Assembly (NCBI RefSeq): GCF_008831285.2
Contig: NC_045146.1
Location: forward strand, 24,507,703 to 24,571,702
Direction: 5' to 3'
DNA: 64,000 bases
Source of the DNA: Nymphaea colorata
Lineage: Eukaryota > Streptophyta > Magnoliopsida > Nymphaeales > Nymphaeaceae
In this document: piece after piece, positions 12,284-25,000 of the stretch
Position numbering within the stretch: position 1 is the stretch's first letter
How the letters are laid out: each line of letters starts with the position of its first letter
Program-made: the position numbers and the translations under genes
The notes under the pieces: model-generated
Databases searched by the model: none
What the model was told of the DNA's origin: nothing
Seen by the model: only the letters and a program-made list of their open reading frames with translations

Positions 12284-15200
12284 TCAAGGGGTGCCCTCTT
12301 TATGGGATGCCTTCTTGGCTGCTTCAGCAGCTGCCTTATCTGCCTCAATTTCAGCCACAATGGAGTCAATTTCAGATTCTTCTAGTTGTTGCAGTCCCTT
12401 ATCTCTTGTCATCACAGCAATCTCGATGTTCTTCCCTCCACCCTCCACAACCTTACGCACAAGAATTTAGGATCAGCTTCTCCAAATCAGAGAAATGAAT
12501 GCTATCAATATACCAACATGCAGGCACATTTAACTAGGGAAACATGACCAAGGAGTGAAGGGTTCATAGTCCACAGAAAGGTTCTTAACAAAATCAAGTC
12601 CTGGCAAAGGGAAGCAATAGTAAGCTCACTCCTTTGAGCTAAATACATAAAAAAAGAACACATGCAAAGCTTGTTAAGCATATTCCTGGGTAGAACATAT
12701 AAACATGCTATGGACGCTGCCTAAAAGATGGTTGCCATCAACTTCTGATATAAAAATTTCAATGTATAACTGGAAAGACATTTCATCTGATAACTAATCA
12801 AGGTCAGTTTCTCCAGTAGATAAGAGTATTATGCATTATTAAGAAAGTTAAGCAACTAAACCTCTTTTAAGTGTCAACAAGAACAATGAACAAATGGTTC
12901 CAGCAACAAGATTTACGGTATAGAGATCAAATGGTTTCTGATGATAAGATGTGTTATTTCTTGATAGAAGCCGAAGTGAAGTAGGAAGAGGACGTCGTGA
13001 CTACAACTAAATGCTGAAACATTTTTTTTTTCCTTCAAGGCTCACAGCTAGGCATGTATGGACATCAACTGGAAAGGAGATGAAGATATCATTCCAACCA
13101 GAAGTTAAATGCTCAACATTGAGACCACAACCACTAGTATGGCTATGTCGTTTTATGAGAGATTCCCACCCCTTGGAGATGCTGCCTCTTTTTAACATGG
13201 TGGCAGATACATTTGCCAAGAAAAAGAACAAGGGGTTTAGAGAGAAAAGCAGCAAATTGGATAATCTCTACACTTAGACCAAACCACCCTGCAGACAAAT
13301 GCACAGGGATTATTTTCAGTGTATAGAAACTTAGACTGTTATCCTACTTGCCTCATTGTTTCTTGGGTACTGCACCTGTAATGCTTCTTATTTCACTGAT
13401 CATCTTGTACTTACTGACATTCTTGCTTTGTGACTTTGCACGCAAGAAGTCAAAAGCACCAGTTGGCTGGTATCATGCTATTAAAACCCTAAAAGGCCTA
13501 GTATCCTGTTTTCACAAATCCAACCATACAAATGGACGCAATTGTCTAAAACCTAAGAACAAAGTAAATCACGAAAATCTGACGCACAAATCAAATTTTA
13601 CACTTCTAAAACTAACCGTCACTGCCATGTCTATCTCCCCCCTCCTCCTCCTCCTACTTCACACACACACACACACATGCACATGCACATATATAGGCAG
13701 CAACTACAAATGATGGTGATAGCCTGAAAGATAAGATTGAATTAGTCAATGCATTCACGAGGGAGAGGAAGCCAGCAACTTTCAATATTCTAGATGAAAC
13801 AAAGGTTGGGCCTATATGGTTCATTAATATACAACCTACATAACCCAAACCTCCTCCAATTCCCCCTTTCATGAAAGCTGAATCACTTCAAGAAAAGCAC
13901 GATTTGCAAGCTTCACAATTTCTTGCCCTGATGTCTCTTTATAATTCTTTTCTAAGAACTCCCGCATGGAAAATTCAGTTTCTTCCTATGGCATTGGATT
14001 TCCAGGCAGAGAATGTTCCAGAGGGATCTGTCTGATAGAGTGATGGACCACCAGTGTAAGGATCAAAACCAACAATCAAGGTTGAAAGGCCAAATGGTCT
14101 GACACCACCACTTTGAGTATACTTCTGCTGAAGCCCAGCAACATAACGTGGCATTCTATGCACGCTTTATTTATAAGAACTCTTGCATCTGCTTTCAGCC
14201 CAGCACAGGCTAACGCAATATGATAATCCAAATTTACTATTTCCCTAACAGTTCTGCACAAGAAAGAGCAAAAACCAAATAAGCAAACACATTTCAAAGA
14301 CGTGCTTTCATTTTGTAGACTGAAAACCTAAATGGAATTTTTCATTATTAAATATTTAAATCAAATCGATTACAACTTGCCCAACCGCTGTCCTTTTCCC
14401 TTTGCAGTTCTTAGTGAACCAGAAGGATTATCTTTTTTACGGCAACACTTTTAGCTTGTAGACACAGGCGATACGAATAACATCATCAAATGCACTATGG
14501 CCAGCAAAACATGGATCAATTAAGTTCCAGAACAAGATTTGCAACTGTTGACAAGATTTTCTAAACATCCATCGCCGAGTCTTTTTGGATATAAAGAACA
14601 ATGGGATCAGAATCAGTTATCTTTAACTCCTTATGAGATCAAGCATCTTTAATTTTCATCACGCCACGCAAAATTTCAGTACATACAAAAGAACGGATAA
14701 TTCTTTGTAGGCGAGACAAATTGGGGGTTGAAAGATTAAAAAAATGGTTTATCCCATTCACTAAAATTTGCCGTCAGAAGTTGCACGAGATTGGCACTAA
14801 GCAGAACCAGTGACGCTTTCTTCTTCTTCTTCTTCTTTTTTTCATTCGTACGAGAAAGAAGATGGACGTGAAAAGCAAAATCAGAGAATGAGAAAAAAAA
14901 CAAGACTCCAGGTTAAATCCAAATGCCAACTCAATCACTATACCACAATGCCACCAATTAGTTGAAAATTGACGTTTTGCACGATTTTATAGCTAAACGG
15001 ATCGTCACTGCGCCTTTCAAACTGTAAAAATTGGCGAAGTTACCTTCCTCGGCCACTACCTCGAAGAAAAAACAGAAGCTAATTGAGTAACATAAAAAAC
15101 AAAAAAGTAGCCACTCCACTCATTTCGTCTTCGCTCTTCAACCAAAGGTCCAAAACCATAAAAAATGGCGTCGCACGAAAATCGTTCGGTAAACCATGAC

Positions 15201-15522
15201 ACGGTTCGGTTCATGGTTGCGACTCTGACTAAACTGTGGATCATATATGTGGATTCAAAGCTCTCTAACGCAAAAGAGAAGAGAGGGGGTGACGGGCGAT
15301 GGCATTGATGTGAGAGAGAGGGAGAGAGGGAAGAGAGAGAGTTGATCACCGGGAATCTTGGAGCCTGGCGGTGGACCTCTTCTCGACGCCGAGGACAATG
15401 GTGTCGGTTCCCCCGACGCCGACGGCCGCGTTCCCTTTGCGAACCGCCTCCAGTGCGTATTCCACCTGGAAGAGGTGCCCGTCGGGGGAGAACACTGTGA
15501 TCGCCCCGTCGTATCTCGCCAT
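12284..15522 (-). pseudogene. PAD1-like: Proteasome subunit alpha type-7 (PAD1-like), frame broken in exon 2
   Basis: Three minus-strand exons are recognisable. Exon 1 (15522-15350) starts [20 protein letters not shown], the N-terminal signature of 20S proteasome alpha-4/alpha-7. Exon 2 (14253-13887) covers TVREIVNLDYHIALACAGL through the [19 protein letters not shown] block. Exon 3 (12451-12284) begins VVEGGGKNIEIAVMT and ends AAKKASHKEGTP. Splice phases agree (exon 1 ends mid-codon CG|A; exon 2 ends GAA before GTGATT). Exon 2 has two lesions: near 14150, after the IEC residues, about 49 bases (some 17 family residues) are missing, causing a frameshift; near 13975, after SNAIGRN, an extra base gives an immediate TGA. 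Together they remove 48 bases net, but the segment between them is out of frame and hits a stop at 14076. It is not a processed copy, since introns remain. A sequencing or assembly error is possible; otherwise the main functional PAD1 gene must be elsewhere. Confidence 0.85.
15306..15342 (+). repeat. (GA)-rich tract in intron 1 of the proteasome gene copy
   Basis: Interrupted GAGAGA run immediately inside the minus-strand donor of exon 1, so a pyrimidine-rich (CT) tract in the transcript. Simple repeat. Confidence 0.7.
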
Positions 15523-17657
15523 CACCCCCTCTCTCCCGTGGTTCTTTCCTTGTGCAACGAGTCAGATAGCGCCGAAACGCAGCAGCCGCACCCCAAAAGG
15601 ACTTGAGCAGCAAATCACTCACTCTTACCACTTACGATCTCCACTAATCACTTCAATGGGGATCTTCTGTCTTCATCTTCATGTCCTAGATCTAGTGATT
15701 TTTAGACCATTAATTTCTAACAAGAATTTGAAATTCTATGCAAAAATTATGTCATAAATTTGCAATTCTCTAGTCAGATCTCCCCTTCTTCTTACTTGAG
15801 ATCCAGAAATTGAAAGCACAATGGTGGTCTTAAAATCCATGCTTGATTTATTAAAAACTATAGCTTTAAAGTTAAATTAGCCCCTCATAATCTAGAATCA
15901 GGAATAATCAAACGCCCTATTCATTCAACGATCTGGCCAAAAGAAGGGTCCAGCAGGATGAGCCGTGGTCACCTATAAGGTCGTTAGATATGATTGAACA
16001 AAATGCGGAATTCACTGGATTCTGTTGGGTCATTTTTACCATCAAATGCATTCAACATTCACTCATCAAACTTGTTTGATTATGCTTATTCATATGAAGA
16101 TTTTTAAAGGTTCATTAGTGTTTCACCGGAGTTTTATTGAGAAGTCGATACCAACATAGCTGAGTGTCTTACCTCCAAATTGCTTGTTCTGCAAACGAAA
16201 GAAAATTCGTCAAAATATAATACGAATAGTGCTAGCATTAATAAATGCAACTGCAGTATGTAACATCTACAGCTAGTGATATCAAACAGATTACTGCAAC
16301 TCTTTTTGAACTTATTACCTTAATCTATATGTTTGTCTCACTGTTCATTTTGGTTTTGATATTTTGAGTCAGGATACTTCGGAGTCTACATATTTGTGAA
16401 CAGAAACGCGCAGTTCTTAGAAAACTTGAGATATAAGGATGTGAAGCATTGTACACCCTTGAACTTTACGATCAACTAAGGCATGTTTGGACATGTTGTT
16501 TGCTTAGCAAATTTTGGAGATAACGAACATATCCAATATCTCGACTATGAGCTATGAGATGCTCCGTTGAAACGAGCCTGCCAGTCAGCTCGTCATCTCC
16601 AATCCTAGTTGAGAAAAGCTGCGCCAAATGTCTGATCTATACTATTGGAAGGAAAATCCTGGTTGCATTTATAGTGTTTAGTTTATGAACTGGTCTACGG
16701 TATGGAATTAGAATATTCCTCAAGTGGGAGGTGCATTTAGCATCCATCTACTTCAGAGGCTCACGCTTACTGCTATTATGTAATTTCCATTAGCACTCCG
16801 TGGAAAGCTAAACGCATCGTTGGGACAAGTTTTCATACTTTTCCTGATCTTACAGATTACAGGAGCTTATCATCATGCATTTCAAGTACTGGCTGATCAT
16901 GCAGCAGGGAAGGGCGCAGACAGAAGGACATGCAAAGAAACTGGAATTTTCCAGTCAGGTTCTTAGTCAGCAGTGAACTTCCAGCACTCACATCCCCAAC
17001 TTTAAATACATAAAGTTCACGGGTGTAGAGAACGTCCTAGGGGAGTCTTATCTACAGCACAGAACAGGCACCATTATTACTTTTTCTTTTTTTTTTTGGA
17101 CAGTTGCCACCCAGTTTATATTTTTTTCACCCACCAACTTCTTTCGTGATTTATGAGTATGATTTCCATTTTCTGATTTTTCCTTCCCTTCCCTCTCTCT
17201 CTCTGTGACGGCATCGAGGCCGATGACAGCACGATCAATCAATCTTTCTCGAGAGCCAAAAAAAAAGACACCCTTTTCCACACCCCTTCCGGAAAGCTGC
17301 AAGGTGAAAAGAAGATCAGACGAAAAACTACAAGCTGCAAGGTGGAAAAGAAGTTTCAGATGAAAAACTACAAGATATTTTGACTCCAAGAGAAAGACAG
17401 CGGGATTTTCAGTAAGAAGAAAAAGAGGGCAAAGAAGAGGGTGTGAGACACACCCCAACGGCAACAAAACAAAGCCAACAGAAAACCCGTTTTTCATGAT
17501 CGCAACTCTGCCCCACTCTCAAGAGTTCTTCACTTATATCCACCTCTCCAAGCCAGAAAATGAGACCAACACCAAGGTTTTCTAGTTCTGTTCTTTTCAG
17601 ATTCTCCGCTTTTATTGCTCCTTGTTCTTCAGGTCCGTCACCAGTGCTGAGCGTTTT
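15523..17657. other. Intergenic region between the proteasome gene copy and the CLV1 gene
   Basis: Holds the 5' flank of the minus-strand proteasome copy and the 3' flank of the minus-strand receptor kinase. A minus-strand open frame of 149 codons (17048-17497) shows no family resemblance. A 39-bp unit is duplicated in tandem around 17295-17372 (GCTGCAAGGTG...AAAAACTACAA). No other gene seen. Confidence 0.55.
17295..17372. repeat. Tandem duplication, about 39-bp unit
   Basis: Two adjacent copies beginning GCTGCAAGGTG (17295 and 17334) and ending AAAAACTACAA, with a few differences and a small gap. It lies about 300 bases beyond the stop of the receptor kinase gene, probably in its 3' flank. 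Confidence 0.65.
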
Positions 17658-20600
17658 TCAGATGATGAGCAGAGAAGCCGGGCCATTGAGCATGTGAACC
17701 ACCTCCCTCATGGTAGGCCTCTTGGAGCTCTCCTCCTCCACGCACCTCATGGCGACGTTGAACATATGCTTGACGCTCTCGAGTGGGTAGTCACTCAGCC
17801 TGCTATCAACCAGGGAAGCGACCACAGTCGCCGGCTCGACGGAGCTCGAGACCATCTTCCCCACCCACCTGACGATGTCGACGCCCTCGCCGAACTCACC
17901 AACCGGCTTCCGGCCGGTTATCAGCTCCAGCAGAACCACCCCAAAACTGTACACGTCGCTTTTCTCGTCCACCCGCAGGGTGTATGCATACTCTGCAAAA
18001 TCAGCCCAAAAGAGCCCATGAGGACCACAACAGTAGTGCAAAGAAAGGATCGACGGCATGGCCGTGGCGTCTAGTTGTACCAGAGGGTTATTTGCCTATG
18101 GTGTAAGAGGTTGGTCGCCGTTGATGCGAGGGCACGGCAATAATTCAAAGAGAGAGAGAGAGTGGAGAATATCGTAGCCACATTGGCGTTATTCTGTATG
18201 GTAGATATGCAAATGGTTCCTTGCGTGTGGATGAAGCAAGATGAGAATAAAAACTGCTTTAATTTGCTCTCTCGATCACTCAACAGGCTCCCTGCACCTG
18301 AAGATAAATTCCAACAGAGCACAATTGTTTGGAACCGATAAGCAGACGGTTTCCACTTTCCAACTTACACTAATGTTGAAAAAGTAAAACGTTCTATACT
18401 GCCCATAATTTTACTACAACAAGAACCAGAAGCAGGATGAAAGAAGAAAACACGGAAGATCGTAGCGTTCTTCTCGCTCTCGAGGCTTAATTTCTTCGAT
18501 ACCAAAACCATAAAAGCATGTTTTGAGAACTTACATGAAATATTACTGGAAAGTTACGCCGCCTCATATCTGAAAACACGATCTCCATTACCCAAAAAGC
18601 CAAAAAGGATGAGCTTTCAAAAGCCTGTCGTAAAAGTTTCACAAGAATGGCCGATCTTGTAGGATAAAAGAGAAAAGAAATGCGATGACGGAGACACGTA
18701 ATAGAAAAGCTCCTCCTTTACAAAACACGTTACAGAGAAGCTCCTACTTCAAGCATGCAACTGTACGTGAAAAGGTCCTACTTCAATAACAAAACAAAAG
18801 AAAATACTTTCCTTCACAATAAAATGGCGCAGATTTTCTATAAGAACGAGAGGCTAAAAGGATCAAATATTTTCGTAAGAAACGGTTACCAGTTCCCATA
18901 AACCACGTCCAACTCCGCACCTGGGCAAGACGTTCATGGATATTGGATGTCGCATGTAACAGGCGAATGCCACCCATTCGAGTGAATCCGCGAAATGGCC
19001 AAACACCCAAAAGTTGAGAACATTAAATTCCCGTGGCATTTCAGTTCCTACGTTTCCGTCCAAAAGCGGGAAGGATAGAGAGACGAGACCAAACCAGAGC
19101 CATCGACCTCCCGGGTGCAAGACGAAAACAAGAGCGAGAGGAGCGGCGTGAGGTTGAAAACAAACTCACCGGGAGCAATATATCCGTAAGAGCCTGCGAC
19201 GGAGGACATGCACTCTGAAGCTCCGGTGTCGCGGAGGAACTTGGCGAGGCCGAAGTCGGCGACGTGAGCCTCGAAATCGGAGTCGAGGAGAATGTTGTTG
19301 GACTTGACGTCGCGGTGAACGATGAGGGGCGAGCAGTCGTGGTGGAGGTAGCAGAGTCCCCGGGCCGCCTCCACCGCGATCTTGTACCTCATCTCCCACC
19401 GAAGATGCTCCCCCTTCTTCCCGTGAAGGAAGTCGCCCAAGCTCCCGTTGGGCATGTACTCGTATACCAGCAAGTTCGTCTCGGCGTTCGAGCAGCAACC
19501 CAATAGCCGGACGATGTTCCGGTGCCGGATCCGGCCGAGAGTTCGTATCTCTGCCGAGAAGCCGTGGTCGTTCCGGTTGTTCTTCCCCATTCCCGGCAGC
19601 TTCTTGATCGCCACCTCCGTCCCGCAAGGCATCGTTCCCCGGTAGACCGTTCCGGCCCCGCCTTTTCCTATCACCATGTCCTCCTTGAGGCACTCGAGAA
19701 CGTCCCTGCAGGTGAAGTCCAGCCGGTGGAATGGAGTGAGCTTCCACTCCTGGGAGTGGCGACAGCGACGAATCCAACATGCCCTCCCAAGCCACAGTGC
19801 GACGGCGATCACCAAGAAGACGAGGAATCCGATAGCCAGTCTCAGTTTTTGGGGGCTGAGAAGCTGCTTCGAGCCTGTCGGAGCGTCGGTCGCTATGGGA
19901 ATGCAGGCGGCGAGGCGGGGGCTGCATAGATGAGGGTTTGCGGCGAATGAGCTCTGATTGAAGAAGTCGAGTTCACCCCCTGTAGGTAGCTCGCCTGAGA
20001 AGTTGTTGAAGGACAGGTCGAGCAGGGTGAGGCTCATCCTGTTCATCTCCGACGGAATCTGTCCGCTGAGGAGGTTATGGGAGACGTTCAAGTTGTTGAG
20101 TATGGACAGATTCGGCAGATCGATCGGCAGGCCGCCAGAGAGGTTGTTCTCGCTTAGGTCAATCGTCCCCAAGGACTTGCAGAGAACTATGCTCGAAGGG
20201 ATATCGCCGGAAAGCTCGTTGTGGCTTAGGTTTAGAACCGATAACTGCTTCATGCCGGTGATCTCCGGAGGGATGCTGCCGGTCAAGCGATTACCATCGA
20301 GTAAGAGCGTGTGCAGCCCAATCAAATTACCGATTCCCGCTGGTATGCTTCCGGAAAGCCCGTTCCTAGAAAGTATGAGCCAGCCGAGGTTCGTCGACGG
20401 CGAAATCTCTGACGGCAGACTGCCGGTTATGTAATTGTCCGAGAGCTCAACCATGTCAACGTTAGGAAGACTCAGAAACCCAGCGGGAATCGATCCATTT
20501 AAATAATTCCGGGCAAGCCTGACCCGCGTCAGTGACTTGCAGTCCCCAAGCGACTCAGGAATCGGACCGAAGAAGAAATTATCAAGAAGGATCAGTTTTT

Positions 20601-21750
20601 GCAAGCGCCCGCCGGTACAGAGGCCGGTGGGAATCAAGCCGGTCAAACGGTTCGTCGTCAGGTCGAGAAGAACAAGGCGTCCATTCTTGCCGAGATCCTC
20701 CGGCAGTTCGCCAGTAAAGTTGTTCTCCCACAACTGCAGAACTTCCAGAGCCGGCAACTCTGCGACCAATGCCGGGACGCTGCCGAAGAGCTGGTTTCGA
20801 AAGAGGTTGAACAGCGTCAGCTGCTGGAGAGCCGAGAAACTCTCCGGAATCCCTCCAGTGAGGTGGTTGTTGGACAAGTCAAGGGACTTCAGGCTCGTCA
20901 TCCCGGAGAGCTCGGGAGGAATCAAGCCGGAAAGGTTGTTGAACTGCAAGAATAGGGTATCGAGCGACTTCAGGCGACCCAGGCTGGTCGGAATCTCGCC
21001 GGAAAGGTTACATTCACCCATGTCAAGCCGCACCAGCCGGCTCAAGTTGCCGAATTCCTGTGGAATGCCGCCCTGGAAGGTATTGTAATACCCGAGGTAC
21101 AGCTGCTGAAGATTCTGCAACCGACCTAGTTCCGGCGGTATCCTGCCGGACAGGCTATCCCCGGTAAGCGCAAGGTACTCCAAGCTCAAGATATTAGAGT
21201 ATTCCATCGGGATGCTGCCGTTGAAGTAGTTTCCACCAAGGTGGAGGAGGCGCAGTCGGCGGAGCACCCCCAACTCCACCGGCAGCGGACCGGTGAGGTT
21301 GTTGTTATATACATCTAGCACCTCCAACTCACTCAATCTACCGAACCCAGGAGGAAACCGACCCGAAAGATTGTTGTTAGAAAGATTGAGACATCGCAGC
21401 GACGTCAGGTTAGAGATCTCCGGCGGTATCTTTCCCGTGAGGTTGTCCTCGGCGAGAACGAGGCTGGCGAGGTGGTCGAGTGAGGCGATCTCTGCAGAAA
21501 GCGAGCCAAAGAGAGGAACCCTGGTTAGGTTGAGAGCGATCACCCTGTACCCCTGGTCGCACGTCACGCCGGTGAAGTTGCAATGAGAGGCGGAAGGGTC
21601 CCAGTCGTCGAGCCCTGACCCTCCGACGCTACGATTCACCAACGACGTCTTCAGCTTAAGCAATACCGACAAATCGTCTGCCAACGAGGAGATGATGGCG
21701 ACGGCGAAGAAGACGAAAACAGAGGGAAGAAACCAGATAGTGGGTTTCAT
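17658..21750 (-). CDS. CLV1-like: CLAVATA1-like leucine-rich-repeat receptor kinase
   Basis: Minus-strand exons 21750-19170 and 17992-17658 give 971 residues; the single phase-1 intron falls in kinase subdomain VIII (YIAP|EYAYT), with GGTGAG donor and TTTTGCAG acceptor. Order: signal peptide (about 1-24), LRR N-terminal cap, about 21 LRRs of the NxLSGxIPxx type with many N-glycosylation sites, transmembrane helix (about 635-657), then a serine/threonine kinase with the Gly-rich loop GKGGAGTVY (695-703), VAIK lysine 716, catalytic HRD 812-814 and DFG 832-834, so it looks active. Length and intron position match CLV1 (FON1/TD1 in grasses), the plasma-membrane receptor for CLE peptides that limits WUSCHEL-expressing stem cells in shoot meristems. 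The BAM receptors are the closest alternative; the overall length and domain order do not exclude them. Confidence 0.9.
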
Positions 21751-21761
21751 TCTGGTAAGAG

Positions 21762-21777
21762 AAAGAGAGAGAGAGAT
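21762..21777 (-). repeat. (GA)n tract in the 5' leader of the CLV1-like gene
   Basis: GAGAAAGAGAGAGAGAGA run directly upstream of the minus-strand start codon at 21750, so a CT-rich leader in the transcript. Such leaders are common in plant genes. Confidence 0.6.
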
Positions 21778-21821
21778 ATGACTTATGAGGAGGTGGGGAA
21801 GAGGGTGGAAGGAGGCGTGGG

Positions 21822-21919
21822 TAGATAAAGAGTGGAGGCGAATAAGAATAAGGAATCATGGTGGGGGGTGGGTTAGATAAAGAGTGGAGGAGAATAAGAA
21901 TAAGAAATCGTGGTGGGGG
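21822..21919 (-). repeat. 52-bp tandem duplication just upstream of the CLV1-like start codon
   Basis: Two adjacent copies start TAGATAAAGAGTGGAGG at 21822 and 21874. Over the first 46 bases they differ at about four positions, then diverge. The block is 72-170 bases upstream of the start codon, in the probable leader or core promoter of the receptor kinase gene. Confidence 0.8.
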
Positions 21920-21946
21920 CTCTGGAACTCGCAGAGTGCAGAGTTA

Positions 21947-21950
<4 letters not shown>

Positions 21951-21979
<29 letters not shown>
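21951..21979 (-). repeat. (GA)n microsatellite upstream of the CLV1-like gene
   Basis: About 14 GA units on the plus strand (CT in the transcript direction), 200 bases upstream of the start codon. Likely part of the promoter or long 5' leader; GAGA-type tracts are bound by BPC proteins in plants, but binding here is only a possibility. Confidence 0.75.
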
Positions 21980-21981
<2 letters not shown>

Positions 21982-22099
21982 CGGAAGAAAAAGGCGATGT
22001 GACCGTACACAGCGGGCGAGGTGTAGGGGAGACGGAAGGGGCCGCCTGAGACTGCTTTCGAGGGCGTAGCCTTTTGCCACAGCATCGGTTTCTTCTCCC

Positions 22100-25000
22100 A
22101 AAGGTGAGCGTCGGGAGACTGGGACGTGAAAAAAAATAAGGTTAGCCTTTTCTCCCTCCGGCGGCTCCGGGAGCCGGAGACAGAAAGGGGGCTCGCTTCC
22201 CCATATGGCAGACGACTCGCGGGAAACGGACGTCCTGGCAACACGGTGGGCCTGCCTTCTGGAAGACTGACTGACCCCACTTGCCCTTGGCTCGCTGGAC
22301 CTACCGAGTCAACTCCGTCTGGGTGTGCTCGGTCCGCGAGGGTCCAGCACTCGCTACCCAAATTTGGTCATCTTGTTTCGGCCAGCCCTTTTTGGGTCTT
22401 GGACCCACCCCACCTTCTCATCTGAAATCTTTTGCTTGATTGGCGGCAACAGTAGCTGCTAAAATGCTCCTTCTGCTATGATCGTGATGTAATGAATGCA
22501 TGAAATGCACTACTGCATAGAGTCAGGTAGACTAGATGTGGAGATAGGTGCCCTCGACTAGATCACGACTCCGGCCTATCATTCACGTCCTACACGTGTG
22601 TCGATCTATTGATGCAACTTCTTAGTAGCTTAAAAATCATTTTCCAAAAGAATGGTTCTTGTAACGGTTGATAGAAAACAAATTAAGTAAATTAGTCGTT
22701 TGTGAATAAAGACCACAAAAATACAATCTCCCATGCTCAAGGGAGAATTTGTGCCAAATTAACTTATCTTTATGATTTTTTTGGAACTTCTTGTGTTTGT
22801 TCTTTCATTTCACTCTATTATTGTGTATAGCACCGTTGCAATTCAGATAAGTAACACCCACATCAATTAAATTTAATTGAAGACATGTTATCTGCATGAC
22901 ACCCAAGTCGACCAACTCTGTTATATCTCTCCTAAACTTAGCTGGTTTTCTCTAATCATTAAACAAATAACTTAATATTTCCACATACTTAAAAACTAAG
23001 AAATACTTATAAGTTGCTGGCAAGTTAGTCTCATACTAATTAAAAGAGTATTGATTTCCACAAATTCTTAAAGGGAGATTTAGCATCTGACGTCAAATGA
23101 ATGGGTATCACTTGCTGATATCAGAGGAACAATCGGCTTGGTGACCTAATAATTCACGAAAGGTTGTGGGCCTAGGGAACTATGTAAATATATGGCATTG
23201 ATATGTGTTTTATGCTAAAAAAATGGGGAGGAATTGAATGAACAACTACTCAAAGGTAGGAGAATGAGCTTGGTGCGGTTTTGAGACCGATGAGAGGCGA
23301 GCCTTCCGCCTCATTCATGATAGTGCAAAGGAAAAACTTTCATTTCTTTTGACATCCACTCGTTTTCAATTCTACTACATACCCCACCTCTAATAGTACT
23401 ATCCACAACTTAATATTAAGTCTCGTTTTAGAAATTAAACACTTTAAAAGATATATATGCTTATAGAGTTATCATTCCTCAGGTATTTGATTGCCTAGAA
23501 ATTTTTAAGATGCTTTTTCAAGACGTCTATTTGAACATGAAGAGCAAACCAGTCATTTGATGTTTCGTGTTTTGATCCGCATCTCATCGACGCATATTTT
23601 CATACTCACAAAAAATAAATGAATGTTCTCAACTATGGAACACTAAAAAACTTTCAATCTTTCCAACTAGTCCCCAAGTTAATCACAAGAAAGTACTTGA
23701 CCTTCTTATTGTTATCGGACCATGGGATTGGGCTTATTCATGGCAACTCCACTCCCCCCACAGTGTGGTCACTAAGCTTTGGTAGTATGCGAGGGCCCAT
23801 GGACTACACTGATGATTCTAAAGGAATCGGTTCGCTCTAAATAATGCAAAGTGAACGGCCGTCGTTGTCCATGAAAAAGCTTCTCCATCGATGGGCTTGA
23901 AGAAGTTTTCAGTTCAAGAAAAAAGTGCCATCTATGAATGAAGCATACTTTCATTTCATGACATTCTTGCATTAACACCATGATTATGCACTAATTGATC
24001 TCACCAATCATTTGCCTTGATGCTTTATAGAATCATCCATACGTGTCATCAAATATTCCACGTCCTACTTTATGTCTAGACGGAATATTTGAGGGAACAT
24101 ACCTCACTTTTTTTTCTCCCCCTAACCAAATGATTTGGCGGCCCAAATCCATGCCTTATTTTGCCATGGCTAACCAAAAAGGATGTCGGTGATAGGTTCC
24201 TAAGGTTGGCCGGAAGCAACAGATTTAAAGAGAGAGGGAAAGGATAGAGAGAGAAATATTCTACCATGAACTGTGCAATTGTTGGTTATTCTCTTGTTTT
24301 TTAAGTCTTAATTTGACAGCTTAGTGGGCAACTCGGTCGTTAATTCGATTCTTGTTGGTGTTATTCATCTTGTAGCGAACATTACTCTCGCGTTAAACAA
24401 AGTAATCATAAGTTCACTCAATTCTTGTTGGTGTTATTCATCTTGTAGCGAACATTACTCTCACATTAAACAAAGTAATCACAAGTTCACTCAAGTTCCA
24501 AAACAACCCTAAACTTTAGAGTAGAAGAAATGAGAGAAGAAAGCGTTTAGGCTTATTGGGGTTACCTGCCTGCCTTTTTAAGTTTGAAGTCTAAAGCAAC
24601 TTCCAATAATGGTTTTTTATTTTTCCTTTTGATGCAACGGTTCAGAACCCACATCAAAAAGCCAAGTAAGAATAAAGAAGAAGATGACTTTTAAGCCACT
24701 ACCAAGTCAACTGTTGCAAAGGAAAACTGAAACTTTAGGATGTCAGTACAGAAGACTCGGTTTTTTTTTTTTCCTGTTCAAAAGTTCTGAGATATCAATT
24801 ATATTTATGTCACTGTTACGTCGCTGTGACTACTTTTTTCAAGTATTGTGCTTCTTCTGAACCCATGCCAAAAAACTCATGAGTTTACTTAAATTTTTTT
24901 ACGCTATCTTGGGGTCTTTTTGAGATCTATGTCAGGTTTACAGGCGAATTTCAGATCCGGAAATGTCTTTCCGGAAAAATATTAAATTATTTTCGGGATG

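Noticed and set aside
13007-13277. Overlapping frames of 82 and 88 codons on opposite strands in the proteasome gene intron
   Set aside because: Mutually antisense, no known domain; probably chance or a decayed insertion.
15056-15631. 191-codon minus-strand open frame over proteasome exon 1
   Set aside because: It reads another frame than the [13 protein letters not shown] exon and gives Arg-rich, low-complexity sequence without family resemblance.
17048-17497. 149-codon minus-strand frame downstream of the CLV1-like gene
   Set aside because: No recognisable domain; composition follows simple CT/GA tracts, and the kinase gene already ends at 17658.
19166-19927. 253-codon minus-strand frame inside the CLV1-like gene
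   Set aside because: Out-of-frame shadow of the GC-rich receptor kinase exon; the true frame has complete kinase motifs.
20537-21088. 183-codon plus-strand frame antisense to the LRR region
   Set aside because: Antisense shadow of regular LRR codons; its apparent repeats mirror the LRR periodicity.
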